Assembly (NCBI GenBank): GCA_025359065.1 | Contig: JANYHM010000058.1 | Coordinates: 1 to 64,000 of the forward strand | DNA: 64,000 nt | Source of the DNA: Synechococcales cyanobacterium GL140_1_metabinner_5_sub | GTDB taxonomy: Bacteria > Cyanobacteriota > Cyanobacteriia > Cyanobacteriales > Chamaesiphonaceae | Reading direction: 5' to 3' | Translations under genes and position numbers: made by a program | Notes under the pieces: model-generated | Database searches by the model: none | The model's input: only the letters and a program-made list of their open reading frames with translations | What the model was told of the DNA's origin: nothing | Shown: positions 63,947 to 64,000 of the stretch, one piece after another | How positions within the stretch are numbered: position 1 is the first letter of the stretch | Layout of the letters: the number at the start of each line of letters is the position of its first letter

Positions 63947-64000
63947 TCTGATCCCCAAAATTGATCGAACCCATCACCGCAGGGGCAGGTTTATCCACCA

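Overview
The window is chromosomal DNA from a cyanobacterium, most likely a beta-cyanobacterium. The evidence is the gene content: fluorescence recovery protein (FRP), the NDH-1 factor Crr7, the carboxysome shell protein CcmP, a ubiC-type chorismate lyase, PipY, SepF, menC, a DnaK3/DnaJ pair with a long acidic/basic tail, and an S10-spc ribosomal cluster lacking rpsJ, rpsN and rpmD. The HIP1 octamer GCGATCGC recurs at least twelve times, where about one is expected by chance. Neither tRNA gene encodes CCA. Base composition looks moderate, and I cannot name the genus from sequence alone. No insertion sequence, prophage, CRISPR array or rRNA is visible.

Layout. 0.1-4.5 kb: nucleic-acid and stress genes (EVE, GIY-YIG and GNAT on the minus strand; RecQ, NADAR and WYL on the plus strand). 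4.5-11.3 kb: menC directly behind an intronless tRNA-Leu(UAA), an anti-sigma/ECF sigma pair, dnaK3-dnaJ and an alkyltransferase-like gene. 11.3-23.3 kb: the S10-spc operon (rplC to rplO), then secY-adk-infA and tRNA-Leu(GAG), with a probable promoter and a structured leader of about 260 nt in front. 23.3-31.2 kb: chorismate lyase, mazEF, a Uma2 nuclease, purF, pipY-sepF-proC, a phosphopantetheinyl transferase and ygfZ. 31.2-37.2 kb: the cytochrome oxidase genes ctaCDE, divergent from ctaA-ctaB. 37.3-41.6 kb: an inositol-phosphatase family gene, rpmI-rplT, a solute-binding protein, ogt, a methyltransferase, a small phosphatase-like gene and a GNAT gene. 41.9-46.8 kb: a DUF6464-like membrane protein, thiL, frp, fabG, a HAS-barrel gene and a small membrane protein. 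47.1-51.5 kb: DUF2854, crr7 and selO (back to back), ccmP, a pentapeptide-repeat gene and a GDT1/Mnx transporter. 51.5-55.2 kb: a two-gene operon of a vWA protein and an ARPP-2-like protein, a polysaccharide deacetylase and a small ORF. 55.4-59.4 kb: secE-nusG-rplK-rplA and a CIRCE-controlled groEL. 59.4-64 kb: an AraC/SDR module, an S1-domain protein and two exported proteins, one a retropepsin-like lipoprotein.

Most of the window is housekeeping. The best candidate for an under-described system is the vWA plus ARPP-2-like operon (51477-54050). It pairs a helical protein carrying an intact MIDAS metal site with a partner ending in a Fis-like helix-turn-helix, and repeated CCGTCGTG motifs lie upstream. 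Other points worth following are regulatory: a duplicated 12-bp dyad that overlaps the Shine-Dalgarno of the orphan solute-binding protein, two palindromes in the ctaC/ctaA intergenic region, mirror-image -10 elements between mazE and the Uma2 gene, a menC start 4 nt from the end of a tRNA gene, crr7 and selO starts separated by 4 nt, and frp without ocp beside it.
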